From Lautropia sp. (GTDB lineage: Bacteria > Pseudomonadota > Gammaproteobacteria > Burkholderiales > Burkholderiaceae_E), in contig JAUMZD010000026.1 of NCBI GenBank assembly GCA_030528325.1, forward strand, positions 1-42,511: a stretch of DNA of 42,511 bases, given 5' to 3'. This document shows, piece after piece, positions 24,176 to 33,029 of the stretch; position 1 is the first letter of the stretch, and each line of letters opens with the position of its first letter. The notes beneath the pieces are model-generated. The model ran no database searches. It was not told where the DNA came from and saw only the letters and a program-made list of their open reading frames with translations. The position numbers and the translations under genes are program-made.

Positions 24176-25423
24176 TCAGCGGCTGGCAGGTGCCGGAGCG
24201 GGTTTCTTCACCTTCGGGTTCGAATTGCCCCAGACCGTGTACAGGTCGGCGAGCAGGGCGCCGTTGATGTCCTCGATCTCGGCCTGCGTGATTTCACCGC
24301 CGTCCTGCTTGCCGAAGAGCACGACCTCGTCGCCTTCGAGGATGTCCGGGAAGTCCGTCACATCGACCATCGTCGTGTTCATCGAGACCTTGCCGACCAC
24401 CGGCACGCGATGGCCGCGGATCAGCACATGGCCCTTGTTCGTGAACACACGGCGATAGCCATCGGAATAACCCAGCGGAAGGTTAGCCAGCAGCGAATCA
24501 CGCGCCAGCTTGAAGGTGCGGTCATAACCGACCGTGCTGCCCTTCGGGTAGTGATTGATGCTGGCGACCTTGGATTTGAAACGCATCGTTTTCTTGTATT
24601 CGGTGCGTTCCGGGATGCTGTCGCCATAGAGCAGGCCACCCGGGCGGACCATGTCGAGGTGTGATTCAGGCACGGCCAGCGTCGCAAAGGAGTTGGCAGC
24701 GTGTACGGTGATCCGGTCACGCGCGAGGCCCGCAGTCTTCACCAGCCAGTCCACGTCCTGCCTGAAGGCTGCCAGGTTCTGGCGGACGGCATCGGCGTCC
24801 TCTTCGGGGAAGTGGGTCATGATGCCCACCAGCTGCAGGGCCGGCAGACGGGTGATCTCGACCGCTTCCTCACGGCCCCTGTCCGTCGTCATGTCCATGC
24901 CGTTACGGTTCATGCCGGCCGAGTTCAGCGCCAGATGAAAGGCAATGGGCTTGCCAGCCTTGGCGGCCAGCAGGCTCACGGCCTTGGCCTGGCTCAGGTC
25001 GCCCAGCAGTTCCTCCACCTGATAGGGCTGGGCCGTGCGGATCTCGTCCAGCGTGGCGGCACGCACCCGGGCGACCCTGCCCTGATAGCCGTGTGCGCGG
25101 GCGATGCGGGCTTCCTCGTTGCTGGCGATGCCGATGCAGGGCACCTTCATGGCGATGATGCTGGGCATTAGCAGATCGATGCCGTTGCCGTAGGCATCGG
25201 CCTTCATCACGGCGCAGATCTGTGAGCGGCCGTCGAGCAGCTTCTGCAGCGTGGCGATGTTGCTCTCGAAAGCCTGGGTGTCGATTTCCAGCCAGGCATT
25301 CAGGTGCGCAGGCGCGCTGGCGTTGCTTTCGGCAGTGTTGGTATCCAGCGGGGGGGCAGCCAGCGAGGGCGTGCTGAACAGGGCGGCCACGCAAAGCGAA
25401 AGAAGGGCGTGCTTGGACGGCAT
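24176..25423 (-). CDS. bsr: periplasmic broad-spectrum amino-acid racemase (BsrV-like, alanine racemase fold)
   Basis: A 415-aa fold-III PLP racemase with a Sec signal peptide (LLSLCVAALFSTPSLA, about 7-22). Catalytic lysine K74 lies in AVMKADAYGNG and catalytic tyrosine Y300 in STVGYDRTF. The segment GMNRNGMDMTT (170-180) and the preceding ALNSAG match the broad-spectrum racemase group rather than cytoplasmic Alr, as does the secreted N-terminus. Such enzymes make non-canonical D-amino acids in the periplasm that edit peptidoglycan and influence biofilm. The frame continues 190 codons upstream of this ATG but without family similarity; the signal peptide fixes the start. It lies 140 bp downstream of apaH, on the same strand. 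Confidence 0.9.
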   Translation of the reverse strand: MPSKHALLSLCVAALFSTPSLAAPPLDTNTAESNASAPAHLNAWLEIDTQAFESNIATLQKLLDGRSQICAVMKADAYGNGIDLLMPSIIAMKVPCIGIASNEEARIARAHGYQGRVARVRAATLDEIRTAQPYQVEELLGDLSQAKAVSLLAAKAGKPIAFHLALNSAGMNRNGMDMTTDRGREEAVEITRLPALQLVGIMTHFPEEDADAVRQNLAAFRQDVDWLVKTAGLARDRITVHAANSFATLAVPESHLDMVRPGGLLYGDSIPERTEYKKTMRFKSKVASINHYPKGSTVGYDRTFKLARDSLLANLPLGYSDGYRRVFTNKGHVLIRGHRVPVVGKVSMNTTMVDVTDFPDILEGDEVVLFGKQDGGEITQAEIEDINGALLADLYTVWGNSNPKVKKPAPAPASR

Positions 25424-25563
25424 GGGCAAGAGGTCTCCAGTGATCAATCCAATCGGTCTTGACATCGACACGGGTGAAGACGGGGGGCGGGCCCACGGCA
25501 GGCCGTCAGAGGCCCATCCTTCATCACCCGTGTCAGGGCGCGATGGTACTGGAAGTGTCGTGC

Positions 25564-26358
25564 TTACCGGCAGTTCTGCTGGAATACCTGTCGGTTCTCC
25601 AGCCGGATGGCAGACAGGCACCCGCCCCAGACACAGCCGGTGTCCAGCGCCAGCAGATTGGGCTGCACCTGAAGCCCGAGCGATGACCAGTGCCCGAAGA
25701 CGATCGTCGCGTCGGTGGACCGTCGGCCCGGCATCTCGAACCACGGAATCAGACCGGCTGGCGCCTTGGCAGGCGGTTCCGTACACTTGAAGTCCATCCG
25801 GCCATCGGGGTGCAGGTAACGGGAGCGGGTCAGCACGTTGATGATGCACCGCAGCCGGTCGTCGCCCCTCAGATCGTCCGACCAGCGGTCGGGCTGATTG
25901 CCGTACATGACCTGCAGGAAATCCTTCCAATGCGGGCCGGCCAGCACGGTTTCGACCTCCTGCGCGAGCGCCGGCACGTCGTCGGCCGTCCATTCCGGTT
26001 GCAGCCCGGCATGCACCATCAGGAAGTCGCCTTCACGGATGGCGAGCGGGCGGGTGCGCAGCCAGTGGATCAGATCGTCACGATCCGGTGCTTTCAGGAT
26101 GTCGTTCAGGGTGTCACCCGGCCGGGGCTCCCGGACGCCGGCGGCGGCGGCCAGCAGATGCAGGTCATGGTTGCCCAGCACGACCCGGGCCCGGGCCCCC
26201 AACCGGTAAACCTGGCGCAGGGTGCCCAGCGAGGCCGGGCCGCGATTGACCAGATCACCACAGAACCAGAGCTTCTCCCCGGAGGCCGCGCCGATCCGTT
26301 CCAGCAATTGTTGCAGCGGGCGCTGGCAGCCCTGCAGGTCTCCGAAGGCGATGGTCAT
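25564..26358 (-). CDS. apaH: symmetrical bis(5'-nucleosyl)-tetraphosphatase
   Basis: A 264-aa calcineurin-type metallophosphoesterase. Motifs are FGDLQGC (about 5-11), CGDLVNRGP (33-41), GNHDLHLLA (61-69) and FGHWSSL near 225. It hydrolyses Ap4A to two ADP in the cytoplasm and can decap Np4-capped RNA in enterobacteria. The start was set at MTIAFGD because homology begins there and the upstream open frame is low quality. The gene lies 89 bp downstream of the WbpM-type gene, and a hairpin falls in that gap. Confidence 0.93.
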   Translation of the reverse strand: MTIAFGDLQGCQRPLQQLLERIGAASGEKLWFCGDLVNRGPASLGTLRQVYRLGARARVVLGNHDLHLLAAAAGVREPRPGDTLNDILKAPDRDDLIHWLRTRPLAIREGDFLMVHAGLQPEWTADDVPALAQEVETVLAGPHWKDFLQVMYGNQPDRWSDDLRGDDRLRCIINVLTRSRYLHPDGRMDFKCTEPPAKAPAGLIPWFEMPGRRSTDATIVFGHWSSLGLQVQPNLLALDTGCVWGGCLSAIRLENRQVFQQNCR

Positions 26359-26400
26359 GATGGTCGGGTGTGGCGTTGATGGGTCGGATGCGGGGATCGG

Positions 26401-26423
26401 GGAACGGGGCCATACCCCGTTCC
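26401..26423. terminator. 9-bp hairpin between the WbpM-type gene and apaH
   Basis: GGAACGGGG (26401-26409) pairs perfectly with CCCCGTTCC (26415-26423). No T-run follows in the direction of transcription, so it may give partial termination or protect the 3' end of the upstream glycan mRNA. Confidence 0.45.
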
Positions 26424-26447
26424 GGGCATGAACACGGTGCGGATCAT

Positions 26448-28754
26448 TCAGTGACCCGGAGACGCGGGAGTCTCTGGCTGAGGGGCGGTAGCGGCCCCCT
26501 GGTCGGCCGTATCGTCGTCCGCGGGCTGTGCGTCTGATACGGTACTGGCAGAGGCGGTTGCGGGCGCGATGGTTTCGGCAGCGTTGGCCGCTGCCGTGTC
26601 CGGTTGGGGCAGGACGGCAGGGGCTGCTTCGGCCGTGCCAGCTGGTGCAGAAGCCTGCATCCCGTCCATGATCGCTCCTGCTGTCACACCTTCGCCGGAC
26701 GGCGGAGTCGGATCGGGAGAAGGCGCACCAGCCGCAGCGAGGTTTGGAACCGGCGTGGCAGCAGCAGCGTGCGCCAGCACTTTCAGTCGTGTCAGCAGGG
26801 CATCGTTGTCCGGCAACGCCTGGCCGTGCGTGGCCGGTGTCGTCGTTTCGCTGGCAGGTTCGGGGGGCGTCGTCCCAGCCTGATGGACGGTGGGCGCAGC
26901 GGCGACCGTTGTGGCTGCCGGCAGGTTGGCAGGCCGGTACTCGGGTACCCACAGGTTCAGCATGTGGCGCACTTCGGCGTCGCCTACAGGTCCCTCGGAT
27001 TCGAGCCAGCGCTGCACCGAGATGTCCCAGTTGGTGCCGGGCGGGTCGATCGGACGCGAGACGCGCAGCTTGGCGTGTGGCGTGGGCAGCGTCTTTTCAT
27101 TGTCGGCCAGCAGCTCCTCATAGAGCTTCTCGCCGGGGCGCAGACCCGTGAAGGCGATCGGAATCTCGGCTTCGGTGTAGCCCGAGAGCTTGATCATCGT
27201 GCGCGCCAGATCGACGATGCGGATGGGCTGTCCCATGTCGAGCACGAAGGTCTCTCCGCCTCGGCCCATCAGTCCGGCCTGCAGCACCAGCTGGGTGGCT
27301 TCCGGAATGGACATGAAATAGCGGGTGATGTCCGGGTGGGTGACCGTGACCGGACCGCCGTTGGCGATCTGCTCGCGGAATTTCGGAATGACGCTGCCGC
27401 TCGAGCCCAGCACGTTGCCGAAGCGCACGGAAACGACCGGCAGCATGGCCATCCGGTGCCGGTATTGCAGCAGCATTTCCGCCAGCCGCTTCGTGGCCCC
27501 CATCACGTTGGTGGGGTTCACGGCCTTGTCGCTGGAGATGTAGACGAAGCGTTCCACCTCGTAGCGGGAGGCCACGTCGGCCAGTACCCGGGTGCCGTAG
27601 GCGTTGTTGGCCACGGCCTGCCAGGCATTGCCTTCTTCCAGAATCGGCACATGCTTGTAGGCGGCCGCGTGATAGATGATGGTGGGCTTGTGGCGCTCGA
27701 AGACTTCCCGCAGGCGCACCGGGTTCTTGATGTCCCCCACTACCGGGATGACCGCCAGTGCCGGAAAACTTTTCTTGAGGTCTTCGACGACACGGTAAAG
27801 TGCGAACTCGCTCAGTTCGAAGACGATGATCTGCCCAGGGTTGAAACGGGCGATCTGGCGACAGAGCTCCGAGCCGATCGAACCGCCGCCGCCCGTGACG
27901 AGGACGGACTTGCCTTCCAGCATGTGGCGAAGCCCGCCGGTGTCGAGGCTGACCGGGTCGCGGCCGAGAAGGTCGTCCACGTCCACGTAACGGATCTGCG
28001 AAACCTTGACCTGCCCACTCATCAGCTCCTGAACGTCCGGGATGACGAGCAGCTTGATGTGGGCCCGTTCGCACAGCTCGAAGACACGCCGGCGGGTGGC
28101 GTGGTCGGTGGCGCCGACTGCCAGTACGGCATGCTTGCAGTTGCTGTCGCGGGTGACTTCCTCGAGCTGCTCCCAGTTCCCCAGGATGCGAACGCCGCCC
28201 AGTTGCCGGCCCACCTTGTTCGGGTTGTCGTCGAGGACGCCCACCACGTACCAGTAGGGGTTGCGGTTCAGCTCGTCGATCAGTGAGAGGGCGGCGGTGC
28301 CGGCGCCCAGCAGTACCACCGGCTGGGGCTCCACGCCCTTTTCACCCATGGCTTTTTCCTTCCACCACCGGTAGACCAGCCGGCCCGAACACATGAACAG
28401 GATCAGCAGCAGCGGGTTCAGGAAGTACAGTGAGCGTGGCACGCCCAGTCCGTTGCGCCACAGCAGCAGCAGGATCGGAATGATCAGCGCCGAGGTGCCG
28501 ACCGCCATGGCAATCAGGCGCATGTCGTGGATGGAGGCGTAGCGCCAAATGCCCCGGTAGAGGCCGAAATAGACGAAACAGCCTACCTGCACGGCCAGCA
28601 CGGCTGGCAGGGTCTGCAACAGGATGATCTGTGTGCCACGGTCAAGGTCAAAATTCCAGCGCAGCGAGAAGGTGAATGTCCACACCAGCGCGGCCACGAT
28701 GATGTCGTGGCCCATCGCAATGAAGGTGCGAGGATTGACGTTGAACAATTTCAT
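26448..28754 (-). CDS. wbpM: WbpM/CapD-type nucleotide-sugar 4,6-dehydratase with Ala/Pro-rich C-terminal extension
   Basis: A 768-aa membrane dehydratase. The first 125 residues hold about four membrane segments. A first Rossmann-like domain starts at VVLLGAGTAAL (146-156). The catalytic SDR domain follows, with VTGGGGSIGSEL (286-297), SSDK (407-410) and the M418xxxK422 catalytic pair in NVMGATKRLAE, as in WbpM/FlaA1. Family reaction: UDP-GlcNAc to UDP-4-keto-6-deoxy-GlcNAc at the inner membrane face, feeding QuiNAc, FucNAc or bacillosamine synthesis. Homology ends near residue 610. The remaining 155 or so residues are Ala/Pro/Thr-rich and look disordered. It starts 2 bp after the stop of the WbpL-type gene, so the two are one transcription unit. 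Confidence 0.92.
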   Translation of the reverse strand: MKLFNVNPRTFIAMGHDIIVAALVWTFTFSLRWNFDLDRGTQIILLQTLPAVLAVQVGCFVYFGLYRGIWRYASIHDMRLIAMAVGTSALIIPILLLLWRNGLGVPRSLYFLNPLLLILFMCSGRLVYRWWKEKAMGEKGVEPQPVVLLGAGTAALSLIDELNRNPYWYVVGVLDDNPNKVGRQLGGVRILGNWEQLEEVTRDSNCKHAVLAVGATDHATRRRVFELCERAHIKLLVIPDVQELMSGQVKVSQIRYVDVDDLLGRDPVSLDTGGLRHMLEGKSVLVTGGGGSIGSELCRQIARFNPGQIIVFELSEFALYRVVEDLKKSFPALAVIPVVGDIKNPVRLREVFERHKPTIIYHAAAYKHVPILEEGNAWQAVANNAYGTRVLADVASRYEVERFVYISSDKAVNPTNVMGATKRLAEMLLQYRHRMAMLPVVSVRFGNVLGSSGSVIPKFREQIANGGPVTVTHPDITRYFMSIPEATQLVLQAGLMGRGGETFVLDMGQPIRIVDLARTMIKLSGYTEAEIPIAFTGLRPGEKLYEELLADNEKTLPTPHAKLRVSRPIDPPGTNWDISVQRWLESEGPVGDAEVRHMLNLWVPEYRPANLPAATTVAAAPTVHQAGTTPPEPASETTTPATHGQALPDNDALLTRLKVLAHAAAATPVPNLAAAGAPSPDPTPPSGEGVTAGAIMDGMQASAPAGTAEAAPAVLPQPDTAAANAAETIAPATASASTVSDAQPADDDTADQGAATAPQPETPASPGH

Positions 28755-28756
28755 GA

Positions 28757-30034
28757 TCAGGGAGAAGGATCCTTGCGGCCGGCGCCCAGGATCCAGGCCA
28801 GCAGAATCAGCGGGGTATAGGCGATACCGGCGGCTGAAGCAGCAGACTCGGGCCAGTGGTGGGCAAGCCAGGCCAGCGGCAGGAGCCAGGCAATATTGAG
28901 CAGGCAGTATACAAGTGTGGCCCTCGCATGACTGCCATAGTGCCGACTGAGCCGCTGATAGGCATGGCTTCGATGGGCATCACCAACATTCTGTCCGCTC
29001 AACACCCGCCGGATCAGTGTCACTGTAGCATCCGTGATGAAAGTGGCGCCCAGAATCAGCCAGACCCAGAGGGACATCCCCCGCCTGTCGGTGGCTGCCG
29101 AATGCCAGCCTTCCTGGCAGATCTGATGGTGCCGGATGGCGTCGATGGTGATGTCGAAGGCTGCCACGCCCAGGATCGAATAGCCCAGGAAGAGGCTGCC
29201 GGCATCACCCATGAAGATGCGGGCCGGCGCCCAGTTGAGCAGCAGGAAGCCGGTCGTGGCTGCCACGATGATCAGGCTGATGGTCGCCGGCGGGTCGCCG
29301 GTCAGTCCCTCACCGCGTAACCAGGTGGCCGCCAGCAACATGAAGATGGCCTGAGAGGCGGCGATGCCGTCGATGCCGTCCATGAAGTTGAAGAGGTTGA
29401 TCCACCAGACGCAGGCGAGCAGCAGGCAGGTGCCCACGATGCCGGCCAGTAGCGACGGCAGCAGGATCTGGCCGGTGGCCAGGCTGTCGCTCAGGGTGCC
29501 GGGCAGCCCGATGCCCTGCCATAGGAGGCCCAGCTGGTGCCAGAACACGGGCCTGGCCCCGAGGAAGCCGTACAGGTAAAGACCGAGCAGGGCGCTTGCC
29601 GACGCCTGAATCAGAAGACGGTGCCGGATGCCCATCGGCTTCAGATCATCCTTCAGGCCGGTGGTGGCCATGATCAGCGCGCCGCAGAGCGGCAACAGGC
29701 CCAGGGGGGCGAAGTGCGTCAGCGTCTCCTGCTCCTGGCGCAATGCCTGGCCGCCTGCATCGAGTGGCCAGGGGGATATCGCCTGTAGATCGGGCCACAA
29801 GCGAGGGGAGGTAGGCAGCTGGGATGCCAAAAGCCAGAGCAGCCCGAAGCCCGCCAGGCTGGCCACCACGATGGCAGCACCACCTCCTCGGGGGGTTGGG
29901 TGCACATGGGAAGAGCGTTCGTTAGGAATGTCCTGCAGCCCCCAGCTGGCAGCCCGCTGGATGATCAGCTGGGTACATAGCCAGGATAAGCCAGAAACGA
30001 GAGCCAGGATCAGAAAAACTGTGAGCGAGTACAC
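28757..30034 (-). CDS. wbpL: WbpL/WecA-type undecaprenyl-phosphate sugar-1-phosphate transferase
   Basis: A 425-aa polytopic membrane protein of the MraY/WecA (glycosyltransferase 4) family. Metal-binding GLKDDLKP (D129, D130), catalytic NFMDGIDGI (D219, D222), FMGDAGS (275-281) and the cytoplasmic HRSHAYQRL (354-362) are all present, as is PTPRGGG near the N-terminus. It attaches a sugar-1-phosphate to undecaprenyl phosphate to start O-antigen or other lipid-linked glycans. Pairing with the WbpM-type dehydratase suggests a 6-deoxy-HexNAc primer. The start is GTG with no clear Shine-Dalgarno site; the first membrane helix begins at residue 3, so an earlier start is unlikely. A Gln/Pro-rich loop (72-108) is longer than usual. 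Confidence 0.9.
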   Translation of the reverse strand: MYSLTVFLILALVSGLSWLCTQLIIQRAASWGLQDIPNERSSHVHPTPRGGGAAIVVASLAGFGLLWLLASQLPTSPRLWPDLQAISPWPLDAGGQALRQEQETLTHFAPLGLLPLCGALIMATTGLKDDLKPMGIRHRLLIQASASALLGLYLYGFLGARPVFWHQLGLLWQGIGLPGTLSDSLATGQILLPSLLAGIVGTCLLLACVWWINLFNFMDGIDGIAASQAIFMLLAATWLRGEGLTGDPPATISLIIVAATTGFLLLNWAPARIFMGDAGSLFLGYSILGVAAFDITIDAIRHHQICQEGWHSAATDRRGMSLWVWLILGATFITDATVTLIRRVLSGQNVGDAHRSHAYQRLSRHYGSHARATLVYCLLNIAWLLPLAWLAHHWPESAASAAGIAYTPLILLAWILGAGRKDPSP

Positions 30035-30411
30035 CTAAGTATTCTGTCTTGTTGGGTAATTGGACAGGGGTAAACCCCGGCACCCCTTATACTCCGAAGA
30101 TTATGCGCCAGTTGTCGGGATAAGTGTCCGAAGGTTCCGTCATCAAGGGTTGGGCATCTCCACCCTGGGCGTCAGTTCACTGGCAGTTGCCCAAAGATGC
30201 TCGAGCCGTGGTGGCCGGGAAAGATGGCTATCGGTTGCCATTCCGTTCATCATGTCGTTTTGTAAAAGACCGGCACGTCAGAAAGCCAAATGCCGTGAAC
30301 CCCTGGAATGAGACTATATTTCTTGGGTGAATAGGGTCGGCCGTACCTTGATGCGGCGCGACCGTCTCATCGGGTGGGCGTGTCGTTTCAATCGGAAGGA
30401 TTTGAACAAAC
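30035..30411. promoter_or_regulatory. 377-bp divergent intergenic region between wbpL-type gene and rfbB
   Basis: No gene is supported. Two -10-like words are visible: TATACT (30088-30093), with TTGGAC 22 bp upstream, which is too far; and TATATT (30315-30320), about 95 bp before rfbB with no good -35. A perfect-arm palindrome GGGGTAAACCCC lies at 30067-30078. No JUMPstart or ops element, common upstream of O-antigen operons, was found. GGAAGGA about 11 nt before the rfbB ATG is its probable ribosome site. Confidence 0.35.
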
Positions 30412-31497
30412 ATGATTTTAGTGACAGGCGGTGCCGGTTTCATCGGCTCCAACTTCGTGCTGGACTGGCTGGCGGGTAGTGACGAGCCCGTGGTCAACGT
30501 GGACAAGCTCACCTACGCCGGCAACCGGCAGAACCTTGCCTCGGTGGAGGCCAACCCGAACCACCACTTCGAACAGGTCGACATCTGCGATCGTGTGGCC
30601 ATCGACGGGTTGCTGGCCAGGTACAAGCCGCGCGCCATCGTCCACTTCGCAGCCGAAAGCCATGTGGATCGTTCCATCCATGGCCCTGCCGCCTTCGTGC
30701 AGACCAACATGGTCGGCACCTTCACGCTGCTGGAGGCGGCCCGCCAGTACTGGAATGCGTTGTCCGACGCCGAGCGCGAGAGCTTCCGCTTCCTGCATGT
30801 GTCCACCGATGAAGTGTACGGTTCACTGGAACTGGACGATCCGGCCTTCACCGAGACCACGCCCTACCAGCCGAACAGCCCCTACTCGGCCAGCAAGGCG
30901 GGCTCCGACCATCTGGTGCGTGCCTATTTCCACACGTACCACATGCCGGTGCTCACCACGAACTGCTCGAACAACTACGGGCCATACCATTTCCCCGAGA
31001 AGCTGATTCCGCTCGTCATCACCAACGCGCTGGCCGGCAGGAACCTGCCGATCTATGGCGATGGCAAGAACATCCGAGACTGGCTGTTCGTGAAGGATCA
31101 CTGCAGCGCGATCCGTCGCGTGCTGGAGGCCGGCAGGCCGGGCGAGACCTACAACGTCGGTGGTCACAACGAAAAGACCAACATCGACATCGTCCGCCAG
31201 ATCTGCCAGCTCCTCGACGAGATGAAACCCGATGCGGCCGGCTCCTACGAGCGGCTGATCACCTTCGTGAAGGATCGCCCCGGCCACGATCGCCGCTATG
31301 CGATCGACGCCGACAAGATCGAGCGCGAGCTTGGCTGGCGCCCGGCCGAGACCTTCGAGACCGGCATCCGCAAGACCGTGCGCTGGTATCTGGACAACCA
31401 GGACTGGGTGGCCAACGTTCAGTCGGGGGCCTACCGTGAGTGGATCGAACACAACTACCAGGGTCGCACCGGCGAGGCCGGCGCGAACAAGTCATAA
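30412..31497 (+). CDS. rfbB: dTDP-glucose 4,6-dehydratase
   Basis: A 361-aa extended SDR enzyme. NAD loop [10 protein letters not shown] is at 6-15, catalytic T132-D133-E134 in HVSTDEVYG and Y158xxxK162 in [11 protein letters not shown]. It converts dTDP-glucose to dTDP-4-keto-6-deoxyglucose, step two of dTDP-L-rhamnose synthesis. It is first in an rfbB-rfbA-rfbC-rfbD run; rfbA starts 3 bp after its stop. Length is normal for the family. Confidence 0.96.
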   Translation: MILVTGGAGFIGSNFVLDWLAGSDEPVVNVDKLTYAGNRQNLASVEANPNHHFEQVDICDRVAIDGLLARYKPRAIVHFAAESHVDRSIHGPAAFVQTNMVGTFTLLEAARQYWNALSDAERESFRFLHVSTDEVYGSLELDDPAFTETTPYQPNSPYSASKAGSDHLVRAYFHTYHMPVLTTNCSNNYGPYHFPEKLIPLVITNALAGRNLPIYGDGKNIRDWLFVKDHCSAIRRVLEAGRPGETYNVGGHNEKTNIDIVRQICQLLDEMKPDAAGSYERLITFVKDRPGHDRRYAIDADKIERELGWRPAETFETGIRKTVRWYLDNQDWVANVQSGAYREWIEHNYQGRTGEAGANKS

Positions 31498-31500
31498 GCC

Positions 31501-32376
31501 ATGAAAGGGATCATTCTGGCCGGCGGTTCCGGCACCCGGCTCTATCCGGTAACGCAGGCAGTCTCGAAGCAGCTGCTGCCCATCTACGACAAACCGATGA
31601 TCTACTACCCGCTTTCCTGTCTGATGCTGGCCGGCATCCGGGAGATCCTGATCATCTCCACCCCGCAGGACACGCCGCGTTTCGAGCAGCTGCTGGGTGA
31701 TGGCAGCTGCTGGGGCATCGAGCTTTCCTATGCGGTGCAGCCGTCGCCGGACGGACTGGCACAGGCCTTCATCATCGGCGAGTCCTTCATCGGTGACGAC
31801 AGCTGCGCGCTGGTGCTGGGTGACAACATCTTCTATGGTCACTCGCTGGGCGAGGATCTGGCCGAGGCCGGCAGCCAGAAGAGCGGCGCCACCGTGTTCG
31901 CCTACCGGGTTCATGACCCCGAGCGCTATGGCGTGGTGGAGTTCGATGACGATGGCAGGGCCGTGAGCCTCGAAGAAAAGCCCGCCAAACCGAAGAGCCA
32001 CTATGCCGTCACGGGCCTGTACTTCTACGACAACCAGGTCGTCGACATCGCCCGCAGCCTGAAGCCTTCGCCCCGTGGCGAGCTGGAGATCACCGATGTG
32101 AACCAGCGCTACCTCGAGGCCGGCCAGCTGAAGGTCAAGACGATGGGACGGGGCTACGCCTGGCTCGATACCGGCACGCAGGAGTCCCTGATCGAGGCTT
32201 CGCTCTTCGTCCGCACGATCGAGAAACGCCAGGGCCTGAAGATCTGCTGTCCGGAAGAGGTGGCATTCCGCAAGGGCTACATCACGGCCGAGAAGCTGGC
32301 TGCATTGGCCGAGCCGCTGAAGAAGAGCGGTTACGGGCAGTATCTGCAAACCATCCTGAACGAACGGATTTTCTGA
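31501..32376 (+). CDS. rfbA: glucose-1-phosphate thymidylyltransferase
   Basis: A 291-aa nucleotidyltransferase with the signature [16 protein letters not shown] (3-18), [16 protein letters not shown] and [11 protein letters not shown] near 220. It makes dTDP-glucose from glucose-1-phosphate and dTTP, the first step of the rhamnose pathway. Full family length. Its stop and the rfbC start share one base (TGATG), showing translational coupling. Confidence 0.96.
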   Translation: MKGIILAGGSGTRLYPVTQAVSKQLLPIYDKPMIYYPLSCLMLAGIREILIISTPQDTPRFEQLLGDGSCWGIELSYAVQPSPDGLAQAFIIGESFIGDDSCALVLGDNIFYGHSLGEDLAEAGSQKSGATVFAYRVHDPERYGVVEFDDDGRAVSLEEKPAKPKSHYAVTGLYFYDNQVVDIARSLKPSPRGELEITDVNQRYLEAGQLKVKTMGRGYAWLDTGTQESLIEASLFVRTIEKRQGLKICCPEEVAFRKGYITAEKLAALAEPLKKSGYGQYLQTILNERIF

Positions 32377-32936
32377 TGCAACGTATCGACACCGCACTGC
32401 CCGACGTCTTCCTGATCGAACCGAAGGTGTTCGGCGACAGCCGTGGGTATTTCTTCGAGAGTTTCAACCAGCGCGTCTTCGACGAGATGGCCGGTGAGCA
32501 CATCAATTTCGTTCAGGACAACCAGTCGCGCTCGGCCAAGGGCGTGCTGCGTGGTCTGCACTATCAGATCCAGCAGGCCCAGGGCAAGCTGATCCGGGTG
32601 CTGGAAGGGGCCATTTTTGATGTGGCCGTCGACCTGCGCAAGGGCTCGCCCACCTTCGGTCAGTCGGCCGGTTTCATCCTGTCGGCCGAGAACAGGCGCA
32701 TGGCCTGGATCCCGCCGGGCTTCGCCCATGGCTTCCTGTCGCTGGAAGAGGGAACCACGGTGGCCTACAAGGCCAGCGACTTCTATGCACCGGCTCATGA
32801 GCGTTCGTTGCTGTGGAGCGACCCGGTGCTGAAGATCGAGTGGCCGCTCGATCAGGTGGGAGGCCCCGATGCCATCCTGGTCTCCGACAAGGATCGGATC
32901 GGCAAGCCTCTGGCCGAGGCCGATGTCTACGCCTGA
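32376..32936 (+). CDS. rfbC: dTDP-4-dehydrorhamnose 3,5-epimerase
   Basis: A 186-aa cupin-type epimerase. Active-site histidine lies in LRGLHYQ (about 57-63), with the partner acidic segment in DVAVDLRKGSPTFG and the IPPGFAHGF loop. It epimerises C3 and C5 of dTDP-4-keto-6-deoxyglucose. It overlaps the rfbA stop by one base. A hairpin with a T-rich tail follows before rfbD, so the last gene may be expressed at a different level. Confidence 0.95.
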   Translation: MQRIDTALPDVFLIEPKVFGDSRGYFFESFNQRVFDEMAGEHINFVQDNQSRSAKGVLRGLHYQIQQAQGKLIRVLEGAIFDVAVDLRKGSPTFGQSAGFILSAENRRMAWIPPGFAHGFLSLEEGTTVAYKASDFYAPAHERSLLWSDPVLKIEWPLDQVGGPDAILVSDKDRIGKPLAEADVYA

Positions 32937-32984
32937 ACCTTCAGCCGCCGGTCGCAAACTGTCCGGCATCCCCTCATGATCTCC

Positions 32985-33017
32985 GGCCCCCGCTCATCCG
33001 GGGGCCTTCTGCTGTTT
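32985..33017 (+). terminator. terminator-like hairpin between rfbC and rfbD
   Basis: GGCCCCCG (32985-32992) pairs with CGGGGGCC (32999-33006) over a 6-nt loop, followed by TTCTGCTGTTT. It stands inside the rhamnose operon, 23 bp before the rfbD ATG, so it should attenuate rather than end transcription. Confidence 0.55.
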
Positions 33018-33029
33018 GCGAGGAACACA

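Noticed and set aside
25424..25993. 190-codon N-terminal extension of the racemase frame
   Set aside because: It overlaps apaH in another frame; the signal peptide after the ATG at 25423 defines the true start.
26604..28286. 560-codon plus-strand frame opposite the WbpM-type gene
   Set aside because: Composition is antisense-like and no motif is visible; the minus strand carries all SDR motifs.
30060..30330. Short frames in the wbpL/rfbB divergent gap
   Set aside because: No ribosome site, no motif and no hydrophobic or repeat pattern; treated as intergenic.
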